A stretch of DNA of 64,000 nt from NCBI RefSeq assembly GCF_027213645.1, contig NZ_JAPWGL010000007.1, forward strand, positions 54,189 through 118,188, written 5' to 3'. Under the pieces are notes generated by a model. That model did no database searches. It was not told where the DNA came from and worked only from the letters and a program-made list of their open reading frames with translations. The translations under genes were made by a program, and so were the position numbers. Of this stretch, positions 40,845 through 48,977 are shown piece by piece (the first letter of the stretch is position 1; every line of letters starts with the position of its first letter). Origin of the DNA: Pedobacter rhodius. GTDB taxonomy: Bacteria > Bacteroidota > Bacteroidia > Sphingobacteriales > Sphingobacteriaceae.

Positions 40845-41938
40845 CGATTTTTATTTACGCAGCATTAATCTTTCTTATCATCAGGTTTTCGGTTACGGTT
40901 TTTAACTTTTTATCCAACCCAAAGCTGCCCAGAACGATTAAGCATTTTCAAGATAAAGTTTCAATCCTTATCCCCGCAAGAAATGAAGCCGAAAATATAC
41001 TTCAATTACTTCAATCGATAAAGGAACAAGATTATGCTAATTATGAAGTTATTGTTTTAGATGATGATAGTAACGACAATACTTTCGGGCTTGTATCCCG
41101 TTTTTCTGAAGAAAATAAGCAATTTAAAATTGTTAAAGGAAAAGAACTGCCCAAAGGGTGGTTAGGTAAAAATTATGCCTGTCATCAGCTGGCTGAAGTT
41201 GCAACAGGTAAGTATTTCCTGTTTGTTGATGCGGATGAGTTAATAAAAAGAGGCCTGATTAACAGTCTTATATTTCGTGTAGAAAATAATGGATTAAGCT
41301 TGCTCAGCATTTTTACTAACCAGGTAATGTTAAGCTTTGGAGAGAAGATAACGGTGCCATTAATGCATTTCATTTTATTGAATTTACTGCCTTTGCGGTT
41401 GGTTAGATTTTCTAAAAACCCTGCTTTTTCTGCGGCCAGCGGGCAGTGTATGTTTTTCGATGCGACAAATTATCGTGAAAATCAATGGCATAAATGTGTT
41501 AAAAACCGGGTTGTAGAAGATATTGAGATAATGAAACTGGTTAAGCAGACAGGATTTAAAGTTGAAGCATTATTGGCTAACGGTTTAATTCACTGCAGGA
41601 TGTATAAAAATCTTGGTGAGGGTATAAATGGGTTTAGTAAAAATTTACTTGCAGGTTTTGGTAATAACATCTTAATATTATTAATTTACCAGCTTTTGGT
41701 AATGAGCTGGCCGATTTTATTATTCATAAATTACGATTTACATCTGCTAGCTTTACCGATTACTTTAATTGTGTTAAGCAGGATAATGATAGCCTTTTTA
41801 TCAGGACAAAATGTGGTTTTAAATTTAATTTTGCATCCTTTACAAATGTTATTGTTTTTGTTAATTTCAGTTAAATCAATTTCTAATCATTTATTAAAAA
41901 GAGGTTCATGGAAGGGCAGATTGATCAAGCCGATTTAA
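40841..41938 (+). CDS. Family 2 glycosyltransferase, CruG-like
   Basis: 365 residues. N-terminal membrane helix, then a GT-A fold: VSILIPARNEAENILQLLQS, VIVLDDDSNDNT, LPKGWLGKNYACHQLA, and FLFVDADE as the metal-binding DxD. Two or three membrane helices close the protein. WxGKNxACxQLA and the membrane tail are typical of carotenoid/hopanoid glycosyltransferases such as CruG. It overlaps the acyltransferase by four bases and the CruF-like gene by 31 bases. The expected role is attaching a sugar to the hydroxyl made by CruF. Confidence 0.82.
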   Translation: MTIFIYAALIFLIIRFSVTVFNFLSNPKLPRTIKHFQDKVSILIPARNEAENILQLLQSIKEQDYANYEVIVLDDDSNDNTFGLVSRFSEENKQFKIVKGKELPKGWLGKNYACHQLAEVATGKYFLFVDADELIKRGLINSLIFRVENNGLSLLSIFTNQVMLSFGEKITVPLMHFILLNLLPLRLVRFSKNPAFSAASGQCMFFDATNYRENQWHKCVKNRVVEDIEIMKLVKQTGFKVEALLANGLIHCRMYKNLGEGINGFSKNLLAGFGNNILILLIYQLLVMSWPILLFINYDLHLLALPITLIVLSRIMIAFLSGQNVVLNLILHPLQMLLFLLISVKSISNHLLKRGSWKGRLIKPI

Positions 41939-42564
41939 GAATTAAAAAACTGGCGGTAGCCATTATTATTGTTTTTCATTTGGTTGGCTTACTCGGATTT
42001 CTGATTCCTGCCGCTCAGCCATATTTTATCCGGTTGGTTCCTTTTCACCTGCTTTTAATGTTTGCTGTTATTTTATTTTCTTATAATGCTGATATTAAAA
42101 GGCTATTGCTTTTCGTTTGCGGCGTTTTTCTATGCGGTTTTCTGGTTGAAGTTCTGGGCGTTAAAACCGGTAAAATATTCGGCAGTTATTATTATGGCAC
42201 AACACTCGGATTTAAAATTGCTGCCGTTCCGATATTAATGGGTGTGAATTGGGTTATCCTGATTTTCAGTACTGGCCAGATGATTAAAAGCCTGAAAATC
42301 CGGAACGGTATTTTAGCATCATTAATCGGTGGTGTGTGTTTAATTACATTCGATTTCTTCTTGGAGCCTGTGGCCATGAAATTCGATTACTGGCACTGGG
42401 ACTGGCACGAAATTCCCCTTCAAAATTACGTAGCCTGGTTTATCGTTTCGGTAATTTTATTAAAATTTTATTATGCTCTTGGGCTGAAACAACAAAAGTA
42501 TATCGGCACAACAATGTTTGTTTCGCAACTTATATTTTTTGTTGTCTTGTACATGACAAGATGA
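41908..42564 (+). CDS. cruF: Carotenoid biosynthesis protein, CruF-like 1',2'-hydratase
   Basis: 218 residues with about seven membrane helices. The family pattern is present: VEVLGVKTGKIFGSYYYGTTLG with a conserved Glu, then FDFFLEPVAMKFDYWHWD and IPLQNYVAWFIV. This is the Caroten_synth (DUF422) family, whose member CruF adds water at C-1',2' of the psi end of gamma-carotene. It overlaps the CruG-like gene by 31 bases, matching the known cruF-cruG link in other bacteria. ispH follows after 30 bases. Confidence 0.85.
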   Translation: MEGQIDQADLRIKKLAVAIIIVFHLVGLLGFLIPAAQPYFIRLVPFHLLLMFAVILFSYNADIKRLLLFVCGVFLCGFLVEVLGVKTGKIFGSYYYGTTLGFKIAAVPILMGVNWVILIFSTGQMIKSLKIRNGILASLIGGVCLITFDFFLEPVAMKFDYWHWDWHEIPLQNYVAWFIVSVILLKFYYALGLKQQKYIGTTMFVSQLIFFVVLYMTR

Positions 42565-42579
42565 TAGGAAATTTTTGCT

Positions 42580-42587
42580 TAATTTTG
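42580..42587 (+). promoter_or_regulatory. Possible -7 element before ispH
   Basis: TAATTTTG fits TAnnTTTG and lies eight bases before the ispH start. No TTG at the usual -33 spacing. It may allow ispH transcription apart from the carotenoid genes. Confidence 0.4.
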
Positions 42588-42594
42588 TATTGCA

Positions 42595-43443
42595 ATGAGT
42601 TATAATTTACAAGTCACCATAGATAAATCATCGGGATTTTGCTTCGGCGTAGTTTACGCAATTGAAATGGCCGAAGATATTTTAGATAGCGAAGGTTATT
42701 TATACTGTCTTGGCGATATTGTTCATAATGATGAGGAAGTTGAGCGTCTGACCAACATGGGGCTTAAAATCATAGATCATGAAGTGCTTAAAACACTAAA
42801 AAATGAGAAGGTTTTAATCCGTGCACATGGTGAAGCGCCATCAACCTACCAACTTGCCTTAGAAAACAACTTAACACTCATCGATGCTTCATGTCCGGTG
42901 GTTTTAAAACTTCAAAACCGGATTAAAAACTCACATGACGATGATGAGCAAATCCTGATTTTTGGAAAACACGGTCATGCTGAAGTGATTGGGTTACAGG
43001 GTCAGACTAACGGTGAGGCAATTGTTTTTCAGGATTTAGCGGAGCTTGATAATGTAGAATTGCCGTCTAAATTTACCTTATACAGCCAGACAACAAAAAG
43101 CGTCGATAAATTTTATGGCATTAAAGATGAATTATTATCTCGCGGCTATGAAGTTAAAGCAAACGACACGATTTGCAGACAAGTATCTAACCGTTACGAA
43201 GAACTTGAAAATTTTGTAAGCCACTACAATAAAATCATTTTTGTTTCGGGCAAAAAATCGTCAAACGGAAAAGTGCTTTATGACGTATGTAAGAAATATA
43301 ATGATAATTCCTACTTCATTTCGAATGTGGATGAATTAGATAAAAGCTGGTTTAACGAAAATGATAAAGTTGGTATTTGCGGTGCAACCTCTACACCAAT
43401 GTGGTTGATGGAAAAAGTAAAATCAGCCTTAGAACAATATTAA
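42595..43443 (+). CDS. ispH: 4-hydroxy-3-methylbut-2-enyl diphosphate reductase
   Basis: Last enzyme of the MEP pathway, giving IPP and DMAPP. 282 residues. The three cysteines for the iron-sulfur cluster are C16 (GFCFGV), C100 (DASCPVV) and C194 (DTICRQ). IRAHGEAP and FGKHGHAEVIG carry active-site histidines, and KSSNGKVLY and ATSTPMWL the phosphate-binding residues. Placement among carotenoid genes makes sense because it supplies their isoprenoid precursor. Confidence 0.96.
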   Translation: MSYNLQVTIDKSSGFCFGVVYAIEMAEDILDSEGYLYCLGDIVHNDEEVERLTNMGLKIIDHEVLKTLKNEKVLIRAHGEAPSTYQLALENNLTLIDASCPVVLKLQNRIKNSHDDDEQILIFGKHGHAEVIGLQGQTNGEAIVFQDLAELDNVELPSKFTLYSQTTKSVDKFYGIKDELLSRGYEVKANDTICRQVSNRYEELENFVSHYNKIIFVSGKKSSNGKVLYDVCKKYNDNSYFISNVDELDKSWFNENDKVGICGATSTPMWLMEKVKSALEQY

Positions 43444-43497
43444 TCCTTCCATCGGCAAATCAATTTTCTGTTAAAACTGTTAATAAGAAAAAGCCAA

Positions 43498-44172
43498 TTG
43501 AAAATCAACCAATCACATATTGGAGTACTTGTTGCCTCAACCGTAATTATCTGTTGGTTTACGTCTATCTTTTTCTTGCTCCGCTGGAATTTTGAATGGA
43601 CAAATCCTTTTGTTTACCTGATGGTTTTTATCCAGATGCATTTGTATACCGGTTTATTTATAACTGCTCACGATGCTATGCATGGAACGATTTCATCTGA
43701 TAAAAAATTGAATGATTTTTTCGGATACCTGTCTGTGTTTTTGTACGCGGGCTTTTTCTATAATAAACTTTACAATAAACATCACAAACATCACAATCAT
43801 GTGCATACGGAAGAAGACCCTGATTTTGCACCACACGGCTTCTGGAAATGGTATTTTAGTTTTATGATGAATTATGTAACGTTTATTCAGCTGATAATTA
43901 TGGCCCTTGCCTTTAACATTTTGAAAATCTGGATTGACGAAAAAAACTTATTAATATTTTGGGTTTTACCATCATTGCTTAGCACGTTTCAACTGTTTTA
44001 TTTTGGCACTTACCAGCCTCATAAAGGTGAACATGATAACGAATATCATGCGTCTACTTTACGAAAAAATCATTTCTTCGCTTTTATTACCTGCTATTTT
44101 TTTGGTTATCATTTAGAGCATCATCAAAAACCGGGCATGCCCTGGTGGCAATTGTATAAAATAAAAGAATAG
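43498..44172 (+). CDS. crtW: CrtW-like beta-carotene ketolase
   Basis: 224 residues with four or more membrane helices. The histidine boxes of the di-iron desaturase-like family are HDAMH at 58-62, HHKHHNH at 95-101 and HLEHH at 205-209. FGTYQPHKG and the final GMPWWQLYK match CrtW, which puts a 4-keto group on a beta ring. The frame has no ATG near its start. TTG 43498 is the best start (KINQSHIGV follows), and ispH ends 54 bases upstream in the same frame with a single TAA between. BKT-type specificity versus CrtZ hydroxylase is supported by the FGTY/PWW wording. Confidence 0.85.
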   Translation: MKINQSHIGVLVASTVIICWFTSIFFLLRWNFEWTNPFVYLMVFIQMHLYTGLFITAHDAMHGTISSDKKLNDFFGYLSVFLYAGFFYNKLYNKHHKHHNHVHTEEDPDFAPHGFWKWYFSFMMNYVTFIQLIIMALAFNILKIWIDEKNLLIFWVLPSLLSTFQLFYFGTYQPHKGEHDNEYHASTLRKNHFFAFITCYFFGYHLEHHQKPGMPWWQLYKIKE

Positions 44173-44358
44173 CTGCATGATTTTAGCCACAGATTAACAG
44201 ATTGGTTTTAGTAACGGATACTTAAAAAATACGATCGATTTTTTACGTGTAACTATTCCTTAAAAAAGACGTACTTTTTACCAAATCTTGATACTCGATA
44301 TTAGCTACTTAATACTAAAAAAGCGATATTTGCGACACAAGACATATTCTTTATTTAA

Positions 44359-45369
44359 ATGAGCAAAAAGGGAATTTTACTGGTTAATTTGGGAACACCT
44401 GACAGTCCTGCCGTATCTGATGTTAAGAAATATTTAGATCAGTTTTTAATGGATGAGCGGGTAATTGATATTCCTGCTTTTAACAGAACTTTACTGGTTA
44501 AAGGTATTATCGTACCATTCAGAAGCCCTAAAACAGCGAAATTATATAAAGAAATATGGGGTGAAAATGGTTCACCACTCTTATATTACAGTAAATTACA
44601 GGCGGGAATGCTTCAGGAAAGGTTGGGGGATGATTACCATGTCGAACTGGCAATGCGTTATCAAAGTCCGTCTATTGCATCTGCTTTGGCTAACCTAAAG
44701 GCAGGTTTGGTAGAAAGTATCCAGGTGATGCCTATGTTTCCGCAATATGCATCGGCGAGTACAGGTTCCGTTATGCAATTGGTTATGGAATTGGTGAGTA
44801 AATGGCCAACTGTTCCACCAATTTCATTTGTAAACTCTTTTCATGATAACGAATTAATGATAAAGGTTTTTGCCGAAAATGCAAGAAAGCATAATCCGGA
44901 AACTTATGATCATATTTTATTCAGTTTTCATGGTTTACCGGAACGACAACTTTTAAAATGCGACCATACGGGAAGCTATTGTTTAAAAAGTTCTGATTGC
45001 TGCCAAACGCTGAATGATACCAACAAATTCTGCTATTCTGCACAAGGGCATGATACGGCAAGATTAATTGCCAAAGAGCTGAATATTTCTAAAGAAAATT
45101 ATACCGTTTGTTTTCAATCCCGCCTCGGGAAAGAACCTTGGGTTCAGCCCTACACGACTGATATTTTGAAGAAGCTAGCTGCCGAAGGTAAAAAAAGACT
45201 ATTGGTTTTTAGTCCGGCTTTTGTTGCCGATTGTCTCGAAACTCTTTATGAGATTACCGTAGAATATCATGAAGAATTCAGAGCTTTAGGAGGCGAACAT
45301 GTTCAATTGGTAGAAAGTTTAAATGATAGCCCCGTATTTATTGAGGCTTTGGCGGGGATGATTGAGTAG
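44359..45369 (+). CDS. hemH: Ferrochelatase with cysteine-rich insert
   Basis: Inserts iron into protoporphyrin in the last step of haem synthesis. 336 residues. Marks: KGILLVNLGTPDSP, SPLLYYSKLQ, MPMFPQYASASTGS, and SFHGLPERQL with catalytic H191. Just after it lies a Cys-rich segment: C201, C208, C214, C215 and C225. Some bacterial ferrochelatases carry a [2Fe-2S] cluster with ligands clustered internally, so this may be such an enzyme. Single gene, convergent with waaA. Confidence 0.94.
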   Translation: MSKKGILLVNLGTPDSPAVSDVKKYLDQFLMDERVIDIPAFNRTLLVKGIIVPFRSPKTAKLYKEIWGENGSPLLYYSKLQAGMLQERLGDDYHVELAMRYQSPSIASALANLKAGLVESIQVMPMFPQYASASTGSVMQLVMELVSKWPTVPPISFVNSFHDNELMIKVFAENARKHNPETYDHILFSFHGLPERQLLKCDHTGSYCLKSSDCCQTLNDTNKFCYSAQGHDTARLIAKELNISKENYTVCFQSRLGKEPWVQPYTTDILKKLAAEGKKRLLVFSPAFVADCLETLYEITVEYHEEFRALGGEHVQLVESLNDSPVFIEALAGMIE

Positions 45370-45371
45370 AT

Positions 45372-46607
45372 TTATTTTATATCTTTCAAAATCACATCCG
45401 TCGCACCTTTTTTATCTTCTACGTATTTTTTTGCAGCAGCTGACGATTGCTCATTGTCTTTGAAATATTCAAAAGCATTGATTAATTCAGTGGCATTTGA
45501 TATGCTTTTAGCCGCTCCAATCTCAATCAAATCTTTTGCTTCCTGGAATTTGTTAAACTTCGGACCGAAAATTACCGCTAACCCAAATGCTGCTGCTTCC
45601 AGCGTATTATGAATTCCGGCACCAAAGCCCCCACCGATGTAGGCTATTTTTCCATATTGATATAATGAAGAAAGCATACCGATGTTGTCAATAATTAAGA
45701 TTTTAGATTTTAGATTCAATATTTCAGAACCGCTGGCTTTTAATTGAGTACTCCAAATTGAAAACCGTAAACTATTAACTGAAAACCGGTTCTCAATGCT
45801 TTGTATATGACTTTCATGAACTTCATGGGGTGCAATAATAAATTTCCAGTCTGGATATTTAACCGGCAATTCAGCGAGTAATTTCTCATCATCTGGCCAG
45901 GTACTGCCGCAGATTAAAATTGGTGAATCACCACAAAAAAGTTCTATTTCTGGTAATCGTTTGGGGCTTTCAGCATTTTCGAAAACCCTGTCGAATCTGG
46001 TATCGCCACTAATAGTTACATTATTTAAGCCAATAGATTGAAGTAACGATCTGCTTTCCGGATTTTGAACAAAAAAATGTGTAACACATTTTAAAATATT
46101 CCGGTAAAAACCGCCATAGCTTTTAAAGAAGACCTGTTCTTTCCTGAAAATTCCTGAAATCACAAATAATGGAATTTTATTTCTGTCGAGTTCCTTAAAA
46201 TAATAATACCAAAATTCGTATTTCGTAAAAATTGTCAGCTCAGGTTTCACAATTTCAATAAATCGTTTTGCATTTTTCCTGCTATCGATCGGCAAATAAA
46301 AAACGCCGTCAGCTAAAGCGTAATTTTTCCTTATTTCATATCCCGAAGGAGAGAAAAATGTTATAATAATTTTTTTTTTGGGACGTAATTCCTTTAATTT
46401 TTCGATAACCGGTCTGCCTTGTTCAAATTCACCTAATGAGGCGAAATGAAACCATATATTTTCGTTATTTGGATTAACTTTTTCCGCTATCTGTTTGAAA
46501 ATCTGTTTCCTGCCAGAAATAAACAGTGCGGCTTTTTGATTAAAAAAGGAGAAAATCCAAATAATTGAGCTATAAATTTTAATTCCTGTTGTATATAGTA
46601 AAAGCAT
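45372..46607 (-). CDS. waaA: 3-deoxy-D-manno-octulosonic acid transferase
   Basis: Adds Kdo to lipid A precursor at the inner membrane. 411 residues: N-terminal membrane anchor, then NIWFHFASLGEFEQGRPVIE as the KdtA N-terminal signature, SGIFRKEQVFF, CGSTWPDDE, APHEVHE and the C-terminal GGGFGAGIHNTLEAAAFG nucleotide-sugar site. In the segment before the LIIDNIGMLSSLY motif (about residues 268-300) the coding DNA resembles intergenic low-complexity words, suggesting local drift. Stop lies two bases from the hemH stop on the opposite strand. Confidence 0.93.
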   Translation of the reverse strand: MLLLYTTGIKIYSSIIWIFSFFNQKAALFISGRKQIFKQIAEKVNPNNENIWFHFASLGEFEQGRPVIEKLKELRPKKKIIITFFSPSGYEIRKNYALADGVFYLPIDSRKNAKRFIEIVKPELTIFTKYEFWYYYFKELDRNKIPLFVISGIFRKEQVFFKSYGGFYRNILKCVTHFFVQNPESRSLLQSIGLNNVTISGDTRFDRVFENAESPKRLPEIELFCGDSPILICGSTWPDDEKLLAELPVKYPDWKFIIAPHEVHESHIQSIENRFSVNSLRFSIWSTQLKASGSEILNLKSKILIIDNIGMLSSLYQYGKIAYIGGGFGAGIHNTLEAAAFGLAVIFGPKFNKFQEAKDLIEIGAAKSISNATELINAFEYFKDNEQSSAAAKKYVEDKKGATDVILKDIK

Positions 46608-46672
46608 TGACTGGATTTTATTATCTTCGTGGCAAGATAAAACGAAAATATTTAAAATCCCTTATTAAATAT

Positions 46673-47983
46673 ATGAAAATAGCCGTAGTTGGTACCGGAT
46701 ACGTAGGTTTAGTTACCGGAACGTGTTTAGCAGAGACCGGAAATAATGTAATCTGTGTAGACATTAATGAAGCCAAAGTTAAAAAAATGCAGGAAGGCCA
46801 GGTTCCTATTTATGAGCCAGGTTTAGATTTGCTTTTCCATAGAAACATTGAGCAGGGCAGGTTGCATTTTACGACTAATCTAGCAGAAGCAATTGAAGAG
46901 GCCCAGATCATCTTCATGGCATTACCAACGCCTCCGGGAGGAGATGGTGCGGCTGATCTTTCTTATATATTAGGGGCAGCAAAAGATATTTCTAAAATCA
47001 TCAAAGAATATAAAATTATTGTTAACAAATCTACTGTTCCGGTTGGTACAGCTGATAAAGTTAGAGCAGTATTTACAGAAAATACAGCCATTGAGGTTGA
47101 TGTGGTTTCTAACCCTGAATTTTTACGCGAAGGCGTTGCTGTAGAAGATTTCATGAAACCCGACCGTGTTGTATTAGGTACAAAAAGCGAGCGGGCTAAA
47201 AAATTAATGACCGAGCTTTATGGTCCTTATGTTCGCCAGGGAAACCCGATTTTGTTTATGGATGAACGTTCATCTGAATTAACAAAATACGCCGCCAATT
47301 CATTTTTAGCAACCAAAATTACCTTTATGAACGAAGTTGCGAATCTTTGCGAATTGGTAGGGGCTGACGTAGATGCAGTAAGAAGAGGAATTGGTTCAGA
47401 TGACCGTATCGGCAAACGGTTCTTATTTCCCGGAATCGGTTATGGTGGTTCTTGTTTCCCTAAAGATGTTCAGGCTTTGGTTAAGGCGGCAGATGAAAAT
47501 ACCTATGATTTCCAAATCCTTAAATCGGTAATGGAAGTGAACGAACGCCAGAAAACCATTTTGGTTGATAAGGTTTTAAAATATTACAAAAACGATATCG
47601 CCGGTAAACATTTTGCGCTTTGGGGATTGGCTTTTAAACCGGAAACAGATGATATTCGTGAGGCACCTGCATTATACATTATCGATGCTTTGGTTAAGGC
47701 CGGTGCAACGGTAACTGTTTTCGATCCGGAAGGAATGCCAAATGTAAAAGGTGTAATCGGTGATAAGGTTAAGTACGCTGAAAACCAATACGATGCTTTA
47801 GAAAATGCAGACGCCTTATTAATTGCAACAGAATGGTCGGTATTTAGAAATCCTGATTTCGATAAGATAGAATCAACCCTTAAAAACAAAGTTATTTTTG
47901 ACGGTAGAAACTTATACGACCTTGATAAAATGATTGATTTAGGGTATTATTATAACAGTATTGGCCGTAAACTGGTAGATTAA
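46673..47983 (+). CDS. ugd: UDP-glucose 6-dehydrogenase
   Basis: Oxidises UDP-glucose to UDP-glucuronate with NAD. 436 residues from ATG 46673 (MKIAVVGTGYVGLVTG), which matches family starts; the frame is open 28 codons further but into the waaA leader. Catalytic C261 lies in GGSCFPKD, K205 and K215 in the substrate region, and GSDDRIGKRFL is conserved. The C-terminal domain is complete. Followed one base later by a UDP-glucuronate decarboxylase gene, which uses its product. Confidence 0.93.
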   Translation: MKIAVVGTGYVGLVTGTCLAETGNNVICVDINEAKVKKMQEGQVPIYEPGLDLLFHRNIEQGRLHFTTNLAEAIEEAQIIFMALPTPPGGDGAADLSYILGAAKDISKIIKEYKIIVNKSTVPVGTADKVRAVFTENTAIEVDVVSNPEFLREGVAVEDFMKPDRVVLGTKSERAKKLMTELYGPYVRQGNPILFMDERSSELTKYAANSFLATKITFMNEVANLCELVGADVDAVRRGIGSDDRIGKRFLFPGIGYGGSCFPKDVQALVKAADENTYDFQILKSVMEVNERQKTILVDKVLKYYKNDIAGKHFALWGLAFKPETDDIREAPALYIIDALVKAGATVTVFDPEGMPNVKGVIGDKVKYAENQYDALENADALLIATEWSVFRNPDFDKIESTLKNKVIFDGRNLYDLDKMIDLGYYYNSIGRKLVD

Positions 47984-47984
47984 C

Positions 47985-48974
47985 ATGAGCAGTAAGAGAA
48001 TTTTAATAACCGGGGCAGCCGGCTTTTTAGGCTCGCACCTATGCGATCGTTTCATAAAGGAAGGTTACCATGTAATTGGTATGGATAACCTGATAACAGG
48101 CGATTTAACCAACATTGAACACTTGTTTCATTTAGAGAACTTCGAATTTTATAACCATGATGTTTCTAAATTTGTTCATATTCCCGGGCAACTTGATTAT
48201 ATTCTGCACTTTGCATCACCTGCGAGTCCGATAGATTATTTAAAAATTCCTATCCAGACTTTAAAGGTTGGTTCATTAGGTACACATAATTTGTTAGGAT
48301 TAGCAAGGGCAAAAGGCGCAAGGATGTTAATCGCATCTACTTCCGAAGTTTATGGCGACCCAAGTGTAAATCCTCAACCTGAAGAATATTGGGGTAATGT
48401 AAACCCGGTTGGACCTAGAGGCGTTTATGACGAAGCAAAACGTTTTCAGGAAGCCATAACCATGGCTTACCATACTTTTCATGGTGTAGAAACCAGAATT
48501 GTACGTATTTTCAATACTTACGGACCAAGAATGCGACTGAACGACGGACGCGTTTTGCCAGCATTCATCGGTCAGGCATTACGTGGTGAAGACTTAACTG
48601 TTTTTGGTGATGGTAGTCAAACCCGCTCGTTTTGTTATGTTGACGATTTAATCGAAGGTATTTATCGTTTACTGATGAGCGATTATGCTCAACCTGTAAA
48701 CATTGGTAATCCTGATGAAATCACCATTAAACAATTCTGCGAGGAGATTATTAAGCTAACCGGAACATCACAAAAGATAGTTTACAAAGAACTTCCGCAG
48801 GATGACCCGAAACAGCGCAGGCCGGATATTACCAAAGCGAAAGCTTTGTTACAATGGGAGCCAAAAGTTGGTCGTGCTGAAGGTTTAAAAATTACGTACG
48901 ATTACTTTAAATCGCTGCCTGAAGAAGCCCTGGCAAAAATAGAACACAAAGATTTCCATAAATACAATCGTTAA
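47985..48974 (+). CDS. uxs: UDP-glucuronate decarboxylase (UDP-xylose synthase)
   Basis: 329 residues, extended short-chain dehydrogenase fold. Start motif ITGAAGFLGSHLCD, then HFASPASPIDYLKIP, STSEVYGDPS, and YDEAKR containing the YxxxK catalytic pair. RIFNTYGPRM and GDGSQTRSFCYVDDLIEG are typical of UXS, which turns UDP-glucuronate into UDP-xylose. It lies between ugd and galE with one- and three-base gaps, a strong functional fit. Confidence 0.93.
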   Translation: MSSKRILITGAAGFLGSHLCDRFIKEGYHVIGMDNLITGDLTNIEHLFHLENFEFYNHDVSKFVHIPGQLDYILHFASPASPIDYLKIPIQTLKVGSLGTHNLLGLARAKGARMLIASTSEVYGDPSVNPQPEEYWGNVNPVGPRGVYDEAKRFQEAITMAYHTFHGVETRIVRIFNTYGPRMRLNDGRVLPAFIGQALRGEDLTVFGDGSQTRSFCYVDDLIEGIYRLLMSDYAQPVNIGNPDEITIKQFCEEIIKLTGTSQKIVYKELPQDDPKQRRPDITKAKALLQWEPKVGRAEGLKITYDYFKSLPEEALAKIEHKDFHKYNR

Positions 48975-48977
48975 AAA

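Noticed and set aside
46589..46672. N-terminal extension of UDP-glucose dehydrogenase
   Set aside because: Overlaps the waaA start and is basic/hydrophobic without family match; ATG 46673 begins the NAD-binding motif as expected.
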